64,000 bases of DNA from assembly GCA_019694555.1 (NCBI GenBank), contig JAIBBS010000008.1, forward strand, positions 1 to 64,000. Direction: 5' to 3'. The first letter of the stretch is position 1. Every line of letters begins with the position of its first letter. The stretch comes from Nannocystaceae bacterium. GTDB lineage: Bacteria > Myxococcota_A > Polyangia > Nannocystales > Nannocystaceae. This document shows, one piece after another, positions 17,311 to 28,515 of this stretch. A model generated the notes under the pieces. The model was not told the DNA's origin, searched no databases, and saw only the letters and a list, made by a program, of their open reading frames with translations. The position numbers and the translations under genes were made by a program.

Positions 17311-18341
17311 TCGCGCGCCCGCTCGCGCGCCTGTCGAGCGTGCTGGCGATGTCGGCGGCGCTGGGCTGCCGCACGCCGGCCGCCACCACGCCGCACGCCA
17401 GCGAGACCGCGGCGCGCGAGACCGCCGCGCGCGAGACCACCGCGCCACAGGCGGTGACCGGACCGCGCGTGCGCGTGCTGGGCATCGCGCAAGACGGCGG
17501 CCTGCCCCACGCCGGCTGCAGCTGCGATCGCTGCGTCGCGGCCGCGCGCGACCCGGCGCGCGCCAGCTTCGTCTCGAGCGCTGCGGTCATCGTGCCGGCG
17601 CCGCAGCACGACGCAGTGTTCGTGCTCGATGCCACGGTCGACTTCCGCGAGCAGCTCGCGCTGCTGCGCGACGTCCGGGACGATCCGCCCGGCGGTGTCG
17701 ACCGTGCGCCGCTCGACGGCGTGCTGTTGACCCACGCGCACGTCGGCCACTACCTCGGGCTCGCGTTCCTCGGCTTCGAGGCCATCGCCACGCGCGAGCT
17801 GCCGGTGTTCGCCACGCCGCGGCTGGCCACGTACCTGCGCGACAACGGTCCGTGGGCGCAGCTGGTCGCGCAGCGCAACATCACCCTGGTCGAGACCACG
17901 CCCGGCACCGCGTCCCCGCTGGCCGCGGACGTCTCGGCCACGCCGTGGCGGGTGCCCCATCGCGACGAGTACTCCGACACGGTCGCGTACGAGCTCGCGG
18001 GCCCACACCACCGCGTGTTGTTCCTGCCCGACACCGCGCCGTGGCGGCGCTGGGACAGCGACCCGCTGCCGCTGTTCGACCGCGTCGACGTCGCGCTCGT
18101 CGACGGCACCTTCTACGCCGCCGACGAGCTGCCGGGTCGCAACCTCGACGACATCGGCCACCCGCTGATGGTCGAGACCATGGACCTGCTGCAGTCGCGT
18201 GTCGACGCGGGCCGGCTCGCGGTGTGGTTCATCCACGTCAACCACTCCAACCCTGCGCTCGAGCCCGACTCGGCGGCGCGCCGCGAGATCGAACGCCGCG
18301 GCTTCGCCCTCGCCACCACCGGGCTCGAGCTCGCGCTGTGA
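17307..18341 (+). CDS. PqqB-like metallo-beta-lactamase-fold hydrolase (lipoprotein)
   Basis: A 344-residue exported protein with a lipobox AALGC (Cys21). Residues 50-340 match PqqB-type metallo-hydrolases: VRVLGIAQDGGLPHAGCSC with a Cys pair, a THAHVGHYLGL metal motif at about 141, VPHRDEY, LFLPDT and VWFIHVNHSN. PqqB itself is a cytosolic oxygenase-like partner in PQQ synthesis. Here the lipoprotein signal and the absence of other pqq genes argue for a different, periplasmic role. The start codon overlaps the stop of the PEBP gene by 4 nt, so the two are almost surely translated together. The substrate is unknown. Confidence 0.82.
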   Translation: MIARPLARLSSVLAMSAALGCRTPAATTPHASETAARETAARETTAPQAVTGPRVRVLGIAQDGGLPHAGCSCDRCVAAARDPARASFVSSAAVIVPAPQHDAVFVLDATVDFREQLALLRDVRDDPPGGVDRAPLDGVLLTHAHVGHYLGLAFLGFEAIATRELPVFATPRLATYLRDNGPWAQLVAQRNITLVETTPGTASPLAADVSATPWRVPHRDEYSDTVAYELAGPHHRVLFLPDTAPWRRWDSDPLPLFDRVDVALVDGTFYAADELPGRNLDDIGHPLMVETMDLLQSRVDAGRLAVWFIHVNHSNPALEPDSAARREIERRGFALATTGLELAL

Positions 18342-18440
18342 TCGGCTGTCGCGACGCGGCAGCTTGTGTTACTGCTGAGGCGAGCGCGGCAGCGGCGGTG
18401 TCGACGTCGGTGACCACCGAGGCCGCCCTCGGGGATCCCC

Positions 18441-20771
18441 ATGATCGACGAGATCCGCAGCCGCGCCGCCGCCTTGCTCGAGCCGATTCCGGGCGCCGCC
18501 CCGGCCGGCCAGGCCGCCAACCTCGACAGCCGCTACGAGGCCGTGCGCAACGAGCTCGCGAAGCTCGACGCGCCCACCGGCGGCGAGATCGACTGGAAGA
18601 CCGTCGGTGGTACGTGCCGCGAGCTGCTCACGGGCGTGACGAAGGACTTCCTGCTCGCCAGCCAGCACGCGTACGCACAGCTGCAGCTCGAGCGCTGGGC
18701 CGGGCTCGCGACCGGGCTCGCGGTGATCGACGGCATGCTCGAGCGTTGGTGGGACGAGGGCTTCCCGCCGGTCGCTCGCCTGCGCGGCCGCGGCAACGCG
18801 CTCGACTGGCTCACCGCGCGCCTCGAGATCGCGCTGCCCTCGCTGGGCGTGCAGCCGACCGAGGTCGCGGCGTTCGAAGCCGTGCGCACGCTGTGGTCGG
18901 GCCTCGGCGCGCGCGCGCGCGAGCGACTCGGTGAGTTCGTGCCGGCGATGGGCGGCGTCGGCGAGGCGCTCGAACGCCTGCGCATCAACCTGCCTGCGGC
19001 GGCCCAGCCCACACCCGCGCCCGCAGCCGAGCCCGCTGCGACCACACCCGCCGCGGCCGAACCCGCAGCGAGCACACCCGCGGCCGAGCCCGCTGCGACC
19101 ACACCCGCGGCCGAGCCCGCTGCGACCACGCCGGCCGCGACCACGCCCGCCGCGGCTGCCGACGATCCGCTCGCCGCCGCCGACGCGAAGGCCGAAGCGT
19201 GGCTCGCACCGATCGCCGGAGCGAAACCCGCGGGCAGCGAGGCGCGCTACGACCCCGCGTACGAGGCCGCACGCCTCGAGGTGACCAAGCTCGAAGCGAT
19301 CACCGATCAGGTCCTCGACTGGAAGCTGGTGCACGACAACGCCACCATGATCCTGAAGACCAAGTCGAAGGATCTGCTGGTGGCGTCGTACCTCGCGTTC
19401 GCGAAGCTGCGACTCTCGGGGATCGACGAGCTGGTCGTGGGCCTGCAGGTCATCAGCGGGCTGCTCGATCGCTTCTGGGACGGCCTCGAGCCCGAGCGCC
19501 TGCGCGGCCGCGCCAACGCGGTCGGCTGGCTGGTGGCGCAGCTCGAGCCCGCGCTGGGCACGCTCAAGCTCGAGCCGAAGCAGCGCAGCAGCGTGTTGGC
19601 GCTGCAGACCGCGGTGCATCGGCTCTCGGGGCGCCTGCGCGATCGCATGGCTGCCGACGGACCGAGCCTGGGCCCGGTGACCGAGCGCGTGCAGCGGATG
19701 CTGCTCGCGGTGCCGGAGGAGAAGCCGGCACCGCCGCCACCGCCCGCTTCGCCCGCGCCCGCGCCCACGCCGGCCGCGACGGCGCAGCCGGCCGCCGCAG
19801 CACCGGCGCCCGCCGCCGCGCCGGTGCCCACCGCGAAGGCCGTCACCGCGGTCGACAACCCCGAGGCAGTCGGCACGTTCCTGCAGGAGACCGGTCGCGC
19901 GCTGGTCTCGACCGCGAACATGCTGCGCGCGGCCTCCAACGCGAACCCGCTCGCGTATCGACTGCTGCGCACGGGCCTGTACCTGCACATCGCCGCGCCG
20001 CCGCCCTCCGACGGCGGCGGCAAGACGCAGATCCCCGCGGTCCCTGCCGCGCGGCGCACCGCGTTCGCGACGATGGAACAGAACGGCAAGTGGGAGGCGC
20101 TGCTCGAGGAGTCGGAATCGGCGCTGCAGCAGGCGCGCTTCTGCCTCGACTTCCACCGCCTCAGCGCCAAGGCGCTCGAGCACCTCGGTGACGCGTTCAC
20201 GCCCGCGCGCACGGCCATCATCGCGGAGACGGCGTCGTTGCTCGCGCGCATGCCCACGCTGTCGGAGCTCATCGCGCGCGAGGGCACGCCGCTGTGCGAC
20301 GCCGACACCAAGACGTGGTTGTCGCAGGTCGTGCTCGCGGGCAGCGGCGGCAGCGGTGGTGGTGGTGGTGGCGACGCCGCCGGCGGAGACGACGACGCCG
20401 GCGTGTTCGCGCAGGTCCGCGGCATGATCACCGGCGGCAAGGCCAGCGAGGCGATGCGCATCGCGACCGCGCGCATCGACGCCGCGACCACGCACCGCCA
20501 GCGCTTCGGCCGACGGCTGCTGCTGGCGCAGGTGCTGCTCGAGACCAATTCGGCCCTGCTGTCGCGCGGGATGTTCGCGGCGCTCGAACGCGAGCTGCGC
20601 GAGCGCGGCCTGCTCGAGTGGGAGCCCGAGCTGGCCGGACGCGTGCTCGAGGGCTTCGTCCGCGCCATCCGTGCTGCGGCCAAGGCCGGCGCACGCTACG
20701 AGCAGGCCGACGCGGTGTACGAGCGCTTGTGCCTCGTCGACCCGATCGCGGCCGCACGGCTGGCCACTTGA
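18441..20771 (+). CDS. tssA: Type VI secretion TssA-like protein with duplicated ImpA N-terminal domain
   Basis: A 776-residue TssA-family protein, longer than the usual 350-550. TssA caps the growing sheath and links it to the baseplate. Two copies of the ImpA N-terminal domain are present, at about 10-172 and 247-405. They share PIPGAAPAG/PIAGAKPAG, IDWKTV/LDWKLV, SKDLLVAS/TKDFLLAS, LERWWDEGFPP/LDRFWDGLEPE and LRGRGNALDWL/LRGRANAVGWL. A Pro/Ala/Glu/Thr repeat linker (about 190-245) separates them and another (about 423-465) precedes the C-terminal VasJ-type domain, which ends YERLCLVDPIAAARLAT. It is 2.4 kb from tssC and separated from it by unrelated genes. Confidence 0.88.
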   Translation: MIDEIRSRAAALLEPIPGAAPAGQAANLDSRYEAVRNELAKLDAPTGGEIDWKTVGGTCRELLTGVTKDFLLASQHAYAQLQLERWAGLATGLAVIDGMLERWWDEGFPPVARLRGRGNALDWLTARLEIALPSLGVQPTEVAAFEAVRTLWSGLGARARERLGEFVPAMGGVGEALERLRINLPAAAQPTPAPAAEPAATTPAAAEPAASTPAAEPAATTPAAEPAATTPAATTPAAAADDPLAAADAKAEAWLAPIAGAKPAGSEARYDPAYEAARLEVTKLEAITDQVLDWKLVHDNATMILKTKSKDLLVASYLAFAKLRLSGIDELVVGLQVISGLLDRFWDGLEPERLRGRANAVGWLVAQLEPALGTLKLEPKQRSSVLALQTAVHRLSGRLRDRMAADGPSLGPVTERVQRMLLAVPEEKPAPPPPPASPAPAPTPAATAQPAAAAPAPAAAPVPTAKAVTAVDNPEAVGTFLQETGRALVSTANMLRAASNANPLAYRLLRTGLYLHIAAPPPSDGGGKTQIPAVPAARRTAFATMEQNGKWEALLEESESALQQARFCLDFHRLSAKALEHLGDAFTPARTAIIAETASLLARMPTLSELIAREGTPLCDADTKTWLSQVVLAGSGGSGGGGGGDAAGGDDDAGVFAQVRGMITGGKASEAMRIATARIDAATTHRQRFGRRLLLAQVLLETNSALLSRGMFAALERELRERGLLEWEPELAGRVLEGFVRAIRAAAKAGARYEQADAVYERLCLVDPIAAARLAT
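19015..19155 (+). repeat. Tandem repeat coding the TssA inter-domain linker
   Basis: Degenerate units of about 27-30 nt code for repeated AEPAATTPA. They form a flexible spacer between the two ImpA-type domains and could change length by slippage or recombination. Confidence 0.75.
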
Positions 20772-20913
20772 ACGGCCGCCGGACCGGCCCGCGGCGCACG
20801 CAGCCGCTGGAGCTGCGGTGGCCGCCGCGGCCGTGCGCACACAGGGACTGCGTGGGTGCCCGCGGGGCCAAGCAGCATTGACGGCGGGGGCCTTCGTCCG
20901 CAAGACTCCCGCC

Positions 20914-21921
20914 ATGTTCGGATCCCGCTCGCCGCTGCGTTCGGCCCCCCTGCTGCCGCGGGCATGCTCGCTCGCGCTCGTCGGAGCGATGCTGATCGCG
21001 GCCATCCCGGCCACCAGCCACGCGGCGCCGACCCAGGGTCAGATCGAGCAGCTGTACAACGAGGGCGACACCAAGAACTCGGCCGGCGACTTCAAGGGCG
21101 CTGCCGATGCCTGGGGCCGCCTGCTGGTGCTGCTGCCCGAGGAGCAGGCCAACCTCGCGACGCGCGAGAACCTGTTGCTCAACATCCTCGACGCGTATCT
21201 CAACGCGTACCTGCGGATGCCCGGTCCCGACGGCAAGAAGGACATCGAGCACCTGCGCGAGGGCAAGACCACGTTCGAGCTGTACCTCAAGCAGTACCGC
21301 GCGGTGTACGGCTCCGGTCGGGCCATCAGCGCCGCGGTGCAGCAGAAGGCCGACGAGCTCAACGCCGCGCTGGCCAAGGCCGAGGACGAGCTCAAGGGCG
21401 GTGGCGCGACCAAGCCCGACACCACGCCGGATCCCAAGCCGGACAACGGCGGGACCAAGCCCGACCAGCAGCCGGTGGTGTTGCAATCCGAGAACAACGG
21501 CATCGGCCTCATCGTCGGCGGTTCGATCACCGCGGCGCTGGGCTTCGGTGCGCTGGGCATGTTGATCGCCGGCGCGGTCGGTGCACCGCGGGCCGAGACC
21601 GACTACGAGCTGGCGCAGGCCGAGGCCACGATGCTGTGCCCGAGCTTCCCCAACACCTGCTCGGGCATCAGCGCGCAGGACCAGGCGCGCATCGACACGC
21701 TGCAGAACGATCTCGACGACGCCGACCGTCGCGGCAAGACCGCGAACGCGCTCACCATCGCGGGTGCCGTGCTCACGCCGGTGCTGCTGGGCGCCGGCGC
21801 GGCGATGCTCGCCATCGGCATCAAGCGCAACCGCGCGAGCCACAACGCGCGCTCGCCGGTCTCACTGGCGCCCGCGCTCGGTCGCGGGTTCGCCGGGCTC
21901 TCGCTCAGCGGACGCTTCTGA
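20914..21921 (+). CDS. Signal-peptide TPR-like protein with two C-terminal membrane helices
   Basis: A 335-residue protein. An N-terminal signal peptide ends near SHAAP (about residue 38). Residues 40-160 are helical with TPR-like character (IEQLYNEGDTKNSAGDFKGAADAW). A Lys/Pro/Thr/Asp-rich linker follows at about 165-190. Two hydrophobic segments follow, at about 195-225 (IGLIVGGSITAALGFGALGMLIAGAVG) and 285-312 (ALTIAGAVLTPVLLGAGAAMLAIGI), separated by a soluble loop with two cysteines. This layout, TPR then a hairpin of membrane helices, recurs in myxobacterial envelope proteins of unknown role. The ATG at 20914 starts the signal peptide. It follows tssA on the same strand after 142 nt. 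Confidence 0.75.
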   Translation: MFGSRSPLRSAPLLPRACSLALVGAMLIAAIPATSHAAPTQGQIEQLYNEGDTKNSAGDFKGAADAWGRLLVLLPEEQANLATRENLLLNILDAYLNAYLRMPGPDGKKDIEHLREGKTTFELYLKQYRAVYGSGRAISAAVQQKADELNAALAKAEDELKGGGATKPDTTPDPKPDNGGTKPDQQPVVLQSENNGIGLIVGGSITAALGFGALGMLIAGAVGAPRAETDYELAQAEATMLCPSFPNTCSGISAQDQARIDTLQNDLDDADRRGKTANALTIAGAVLTPVLLGAGAAMLAIGIKRNRASHNARSPVSLAPALGRGFAGLSLSGRF

Positions 21922-22139
21922 TCCGCGTCGCCGACCAGGCGCCTCGCGTCTCGTCCACGGCTCGGGCAACGAGCGAAGCGACGATGGACGCGGCCGCTCC
22001 GCTGGGCCTGCCGGACGAGGTCGCGGTTCCGCGGGCGGCTCACGGCGTACCGTCGCCCAAAGGACCGCGAGGATCGGCGCCTACGGCTGATGCAGCCCAC
22101 GTGGTACCGGTGTAGGGTTCCGCCGACCGCGAGCCCTGC

Positions 22140-22871
22140 ATGACGACCTCCGACTACGAAGCGAAGCGGCAGCGGCTCGAAGAAGCGCGAGAGACCACGC
22201 TACGAAAGCTGGGCAGGGTCAGCGACCAGGTATTGTCGCGGATGGTGCCGCTGCGGCCGACAGCTGCAGGGCCCGAGTTGTGCTTCTGGCCTGGGCACGC
22301 GCTGGGAAAGATCCGGATCGTGCACCGGGAGAAAAGTGTCCTCCTCGTCACGGACGGGATCTCGGATCCTTGGAGCCCGGAGCTCCATCCGGACTCTCCA
22401 GACTTCACCTTCGACCTCGAAGTCGCCCTCGAGGTGCCGACGAAGTGGCTCGAAGCGTCGACAGACGAAGCGATCGCCAAGAGCTGGATGCCCACATTTC
22501 TCTGGGCACTCACCGATTGGGTCGTCGCCGAGCGGGTCGATCTCAAGGCACGTCTCGTTCACTTCGACTGCGTCACCCTCGCGGTGCCGCCCGTGGGCGG
22601 ACTGGAGTCTCTGGTCGGGGCCAATGGATTCCACGGCGTCTTGCTTGGCATCCCGTACGTGGGCGACCAGCTGTGTGCGCAGGCGGTCCTTGCACCCCTG
22701 GATGGCGACGATGCGGTGTGGCTCCTGCCCGCAAAGCTGCTCACGCCCGACGAGTACGACTGGGCGATGGGAGTTCGAGACAGCTCGCGGGTGGTCAGCC
22801 TTGCGCAGGCATTCCTCCGAGGTGGCGGTCGGCACCTGAGCTGGCCGTCTCGTCCGTCGATCTTGCCGTAG
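22140..22871 (+). CDS. SUFU (suppressor of fused)-like domain protein
   Basis: A 243-residue soluble protein. Codon third positions are less G/C-biased than in the flanking genes, suggesting recent acquisition. Segments such as SVLLVTDGISDPWSPE, FTFDLEVALEVPTKWLEAS, SWMPTFLWALTDWVVAERV and a C-terminal AVWLLPAKLLTPDEYDWAM suit the SUFU superfamily. Many bacterial SUFU proteins are immunity partners of polymorphic toxins (established for the superfamily; assignment here rests on pattern and is tentative). No toxin gene is visible beside it. TAGGGT lies 21 nt before the ATG. A strong hairpin follows its stop. Confidence 0.65.
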   Translation: MTTSDYEAKRQRLEEARETTLRKLGRVSDQVLSRMVPLRPTAAGPELCFWPGHALGKIRIVHREKSVLLVTDGISDPWSPELHPDSPDFTFDLEVALEVPTKWLEASTDEAIAKSWMPTFLWALTDWVVAERVDLKARLVHFDCVTLAVPPVGGLESLVGANGFHGVLLGIPYVGDQLCAQAVLAPLDGDDAVWLLPAKLLTPDEYDWAMGVRDSSRVVSLAQAFLRGGGRHLSWPSRPSILP

Positions 22872-22936
22872 TCCTGGCCGCGCAAGGACGCGGGGAGAGA
22901 GTCGGCGGCGAGCGAAGTGGGTGACATCGATCCCAG

Positions 22937-22975
22937 ACGCGCGGCGGTATGGCTCGCAGCCCTGCCGCCGCGCGT
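22937..22975. terminator. Hairpin downstream of the SUFU-like gene
   Basis: An 11-bp perfect stem (ACGCGCGGCGG with CCGCCGCGCGT) around a 17-nt loop begins 65 nt past the stop at 22871. It could end transcripts of the SUFU gene or of the degraded minus-strand reading frame that runs into it. Confidence 0.4.
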
Positions 22976-22984
22976 GTAGTTCAT

Positions 22985-23200
22985 CACCAGGTAGACCCAG
23001 CAGTGTTCGGCGCCGGGGTACACGCACGAGTGCGACACGTCGGCGGCGAACTCGATGGCGTCGCGCTTCGCGAACTCGAATTGCTCACCGCCGACGTCGA
23101 GCCCCAAGCGCGCGGTCGCGATCACCAGGTTCTCGCGCGTGCCTGCTCGATGCGGGCCGCTCCGTCGGTCTGGCGCGACGAGGTCGCGGCCTCGCGGGCT
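22985..23200 (-). pseudogene. Frameshifted remnant of an unrecognised minus-strand gene
   Basis: Within the 484-nt stretch between the SUFU-like gene and kinase 2, a minus-strand frame from about 23125 down to 22985 has almost exclusively G/C third positions. It reads LVIATARLGLDVGGEQFEF, then AIEFAADVSHSCVYPG and HCWVYLVMNYTRGG, which looks like genuine protein. Its upstream continuation lies in a different frame (EAATSSRQTDGAARIEQARA) ending at a TGA near 23122, so a single-base frameshift separates the halves. No start codon with a ribosome site and no proper stop are found, and no family was recognised. It is most simply a decayed gene fragment. The rest of the stretch shows nothing besides the small acidic frame and the hairpin. 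Confidence 0.4.
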
Positions 23201-23297
23201 ACTCGGAATCGTTGGCCGACGGCTCGTCGCCGTCGTCGTCCTCGATGAGTTCTGCCAAATCGGTCATGTCGAGCTCTTCGATCGGATCGGGATGCAT
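23199..23297 (-). CDS. Possible 32-residue acidic peptide, or shifted C-terminal tail of kinase 2
   Basis: A short frame begins ATG with AAGAGG 8 nt upstream and codes a very acidic peptide, about 40 percent Asp/Glu, containing DMTDLAELIEDDDGDE and ending NDSE. It starts 58 nt after the stop of kinase 2. The same frame runs back without a stop to the A7 tract at the end of the kinase. Loss of one A there, or a +1 shift, would fuse this sequence onto the kinase as an acidic tail. Both readings are possible; a chance frame cannot be excluded. Confidence 0.35.
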   Translation of the reverse strand: MHPDPIEELDMTDLAELIEDDDGDEPSANDSE

Positions 23298-23355
23298 CGG
23301 CGCGGCCTCTTGAACTTCTTCGACACCGCATCGATCCGAGAATCCGAAGGCCGCA

Positions 23356-26271
<2,916 letters not shown>

Positions 26272-26309
26272 GCCCGGCGATCATGCCAAAGCCCGCGCGC
26301 CGCCGCAGT

Positions 26310-26885
26310 TCAGAAGAGAAACCACAGCAGGTGCTGGTAGAACGCCTTGTCCCACGGCATCGCGTGGCGCGTCTGCACGCGGTGCTGCCAGCCGTCGCTG
26401 CCGGCGACGCACTGCTTGCCCTCGCCCTGGTGGCGGAAGATCGTCGCGCCGCGGCATGCGACCGAGGTCGCCTCCTTCGTCGCCTGCTCGTACTTGCTCA
26501 CCAGGCCGAGGTTGGTCGCGGCCTCGCAGCGCGGGAACTTCCAGCGGTTGTCGTCGGTGCGGTCCTTGCCCACCAGCGCGAAGTCGGTCTCGCCCTGCTT
26601 GCCGACGCAGACCTCGATGTGGCCGCGGCTGCCGTAGACGTAGAACTCGATCACCAGGGCCGCGAGCAGGATCCACCACCAGCGCACGCGGGCGAACAGG
26701 CCGCCGCGCGCGCGCGCGCGCGCGGCCTCGGGCTCGAGGGTCGCCGCGGTCCCGCGAGCCGCAGCGGCTGCGGCCGCGCCGCCCGCGTCGGACTCCGTGG
26801 CAGCCGCCGCGGAACTCTGGGTCGCCGCGGGCGTCGATGCTCCGGATTGCGCGGTCTCGGTCCGCGGCTCGTCCTGCGCGCTCAC
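26310..26885 (-). CDS. Single-pass membrane protein
   Basis: A 191-residue protein from GTG, reading SAQDEPRTETAQSG. The first 65 residues are Ala/Thr/Ser-rich and end in an Arg cluster (ARARARGG). One membrane helix spans about 72-90 (WWWILLAALVIEFYVYG). The C-terminal 100 residues lie on the far side and contain four cysteines in a compact domain (EVCVGKQGETDFALVGKDR, FPRCEAATNLGL, SVACRGATIF, KQCVAGSDGW). No family was recognised. Because the kinase 2 gene follows after 38 nt on the same strand, it may act with the kinase, for example as a sensor or substrate (inference). Confidence 0.7.
   Translation of the reverse strand: MSAQDEPRTETAQSGASTPAATQSSAAAATESDAGGAAAAAAARGTAATLEPEAARARARGGLFARVRWWWILLAALVIEFYVYGSRGHIEVCVGKQGETDFALVGKDRTDDNRWKFPRCEAATNLGLVSKYEQATKEATSVACRGATIFRHQGEGKQCVAGSDGWQHRVQTRHAMPWDKAFYQHLLWFLF
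26705..26725. repeat. Alternating CG tract
   Basis: About ten CG dinucleotides in a row code the Arg/Ala stretch before the membrane helix of the gene ending at 26310. Such tracts can adopt Z-DNA and are prone to slippage. Confidence 0.6.
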
Positions 26886-27094
26886 GATCCATGGATAGCA
26901 GCGCCCACGTTCCGCCGTCGAGCGGGCCCGCGCAGCGGCTCCAGCGTGCCGCCGGTGCGGATCTCGCCGGCTTCGTCGCTTGCGCGCCCGGTAAACCCGC
27001 TCACGGTGCAACCGCCACGGCGCGAGCGCACCCGCCGGCCCGAAAGCTCGAGCCCCTTCGCGCCGATGGTCCGCGAGCGGACGGCCATCTCCGG

Positions 27095-27100
27095 TATAGT
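27095..27100 (+). promoter_or_regulatory. -10-like TATAGT in the 26886-27183 intergenic region
   Basis: TATAGT lies 83 nt before ATG 27184 in a 298-nt divergent gap. It is the best -10 match there; no consensus -35 is seen. The rest of the gap shows no convincing gene. Confidence 0.4.
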
Positions 27101-27183
27101 GTCGACTGGCGGACGTGGACGTGCGCGCCCACGCTGCCCCCACCAGCGGTGCCCCACGGGTGCCTTTGCGGAGCGAACGAGCG

Positions 27184-27975
27184 ATGACGGCAACGAATGA
27201 GGCGTGGATCTCCGACTCCCTCGCGCGGCTCGAGCACCTCGAGCGCCAACGCGAGCAGCTCGCGGCCACCGGTCAGACCGAGCGGCTGGCCGAGCTCGAA
27301 GAAGAGATCAAGAGCTTGTACGAAGTGCTCGAGGCTGCGGCCGACGACGGCGACACGCCGGCGAACTCGGCCCACGCCCAGGCCGCCGCGGCGCCGGCAT
27401 GGACACCACCGGCCGCGGTCGCGAGCGCGCCCCAACCACCGTTCGGTCCACCGCCGCAGGCGTTCGCTCCACCGGCGCAGTCGTTCGCTCCGCCGGCGCA
27501 GTCGTTCGCCCCGCCCGCGCAGGCCTTCGCGCCCGCTGCCGCACCGAGCTTCGCGCCCGCGCCGATGTCGAGCAGCAGCGACGACGACGACATCCGTGGC
27601 GGCAGCAAGGCACCGCTGGTGATCGGACTGGTCGCTGTCGTCGGTGCGATCGGAGCGGCGGCGTGGTTCTTCGTCTTCGCGCAGCCCAAACCGGTCGAGC
27701 AGCCCAGCGCACCCGCGGGCACGCCCACGGTGATCCAGGCCGGAGCGATCCCGGACGACACGCAGGATCCCAACGTCGCCAAGGGCGGTGACGCCTCGCG
27801 CACGCCCGCGGTGACGATCAAGGAGCCCGCGCCCGACGACCGCCGGCCGGTGTCGCGCCCGTCCTCGGGTGGCAACACCGCGGGCCCCAGCCGGCCTTCG
27901 CGCCCGGAGAAGACCGACTCGCGCTCGGGCATCAAGGTCGATCACTCCGACGATCCGCTCGCCGGCGTGAAGTGA
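27184..27975 (+). CDS. Coiled-coil, single-pass membrane protein with FAPPAQ repeats
   Basis: A 263-residue protein. Residues 8-55 form a coiled coil (SLARLEHLERQREQLAATGQ, LAELEEEIKSLYEVLEAA). A Pro/Ala-rich linker follows with four near-identical AFAPPAQS units at about 92-120. A DDDD patch precedes one membrane helix at about 142-162 (VIGLVAVVGAIGAAAWFFVF), and the last 100 residues are a disordered Pro/Asp/Ser tail ending DHSDDPLAGVK. No enzymatic domain is seen. The layout suggests a membrane-tethered scaffold. purE starts 49 nt downstream, but purE has its own -10-like element. Confidence 0.7.
   Translation: MTATNEAWISDSLARLEHLERQREQLAATGQTERLAELEEEIKSLYEVLEAAADDGDTPANSAHAQAAAAPAWTPPAAVASAPQPPFGPPPQAFAPPAQSFAPPAQSFAPPAQAFAPAAAPSFAPAPMSSSSDDDDIRGGSKAPLVIGLVAVVGAIGAAAWFFVFAQPKPVEQPSAPAGTPTVIQAGAIPDDTQDPNVAKGGDASRTPAVTIKEPAPDDRRPVSRPSSGGNTAGPSRPSRPEKTDSRSGIKVDHSDDPLAGVK
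27463..27530 (+). repeat. Tandem 21-24-nt repeat coding FAPPAQS
   Basis: Near-identical units code for TFAPPAQS-like Pro/Ala repeats in the cytoplasmic linker of the gene at 27184. Copy number could vary between strains. Confidence 0.7.
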
Positions 27976-28010
27976 TCGCCGCGGGCGATGAAAGGTGGCG
28001 CGCGACCTGA

Positions 28011-28016
28011 TAGCGT
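28011..28016 (+). promoter_or_regulatory. -10-like TAGCGT before purE
   Basis: TAGCGT ends 7 nt before ATG 28024, consistent with a leaderless purEK transcript. Confidence 0.45.
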
Positions 28017-28023
28017 CGCGCGC

Positions 28024-28515
28024 ATGAGCGATCCGTCGCCGCTGGTGGGCGTGGTCATGGGCAGCAAGTCGGACTGGGACACCATGTCCGGCGCGGCCGA
28101 GACCCTGCGCGAGTTCGGCGTGGCGCACGAGTGCAAGGTGGTCTCGGCCCACCGCACGCCGGCGTGGCTCGGCGAGTACGCGGCCGCGGCGGCGTCGCGC
28201 GGGCTGCAGGTGGTGATCGCCGGGGCCGGCGGCGCGGCGCACTTGCCGGGGATGCTCGCGGCGCAGACGGTGCTGCCGGTGCTGGGGGTACCGGTGCCCA
28301 GCCACGCGCTGTCGGGCATGGACTCGCTGCTGTCGATCGTGCAGATGCCCCGCGGGATCCCGGTGGGCACGCTCGCGATCGGCAAGGCCGGAGCGGTCAA
28401 CGCGGCCTTGCTCGCGATCGCGATCCTGGCGCTGACGCGACCGGAGCTGGCGCAGCGGCTGCACGAGTTCCGCGCGCGCGAGCGCGACAAGGTGCTGGCG
28501 GAGACGCTGCCGTGA
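28024..28515 (+). CDS. purE: 5-(carboxyamino)imidazole ribonucleotide mutase
   Basis: A 163-residue class I PurE, which converts N5-CAIR to CAIR in purine synthesis. The diagnostic motifs are GSKSDWDTM (13-21), SAHRTP (about 43-48), and [14 protein letters not shown] (about 72-85), with [13 protein letters not shown] near residue 115. Length and motifs are normal. purK starts in the stop codon of purE (GTGA overlap), so the two enzymes, which act consecutively, are translationally coupled. Confidence 0.97.
   Translation: MSDPSPLVGVVMGSKSDWDTMSGAAETLREFGVAHECKVVSAHRTPAWLGEYAAAAASRGLQVVIAGAGGAAHLPGMLAAQTVLPVLGVPVPSHALSGMDSLLSIVQMPRGIPVGTLAIGKAGAVNAALLAIAILALTRPELAQRLHEFRARERDKVLAETLP

Noticed and set aside
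17307-18341. Evidence for PQQ biosynthesis from the PqqB-like gene
   Set aside because: It has a lipoprotein signal and no pqqA/C/D/E genes are nearby, so a PQQ pathway is not supported.
22949-23248. Plus-strand frame opposite the gene remnant
   Set aside because: Third-position bias clearly favours the minus strand; the plus frame has no start context or motif.
26886-27183. Possible extra gene in the 298-nt gap (a 103-codon minus-strand frame)
   Set aside because: Arg-rich, no ribosome site, starts inside the neighbouring gene and overlaps the likely promoter; the gap is better read as a regulatory region.
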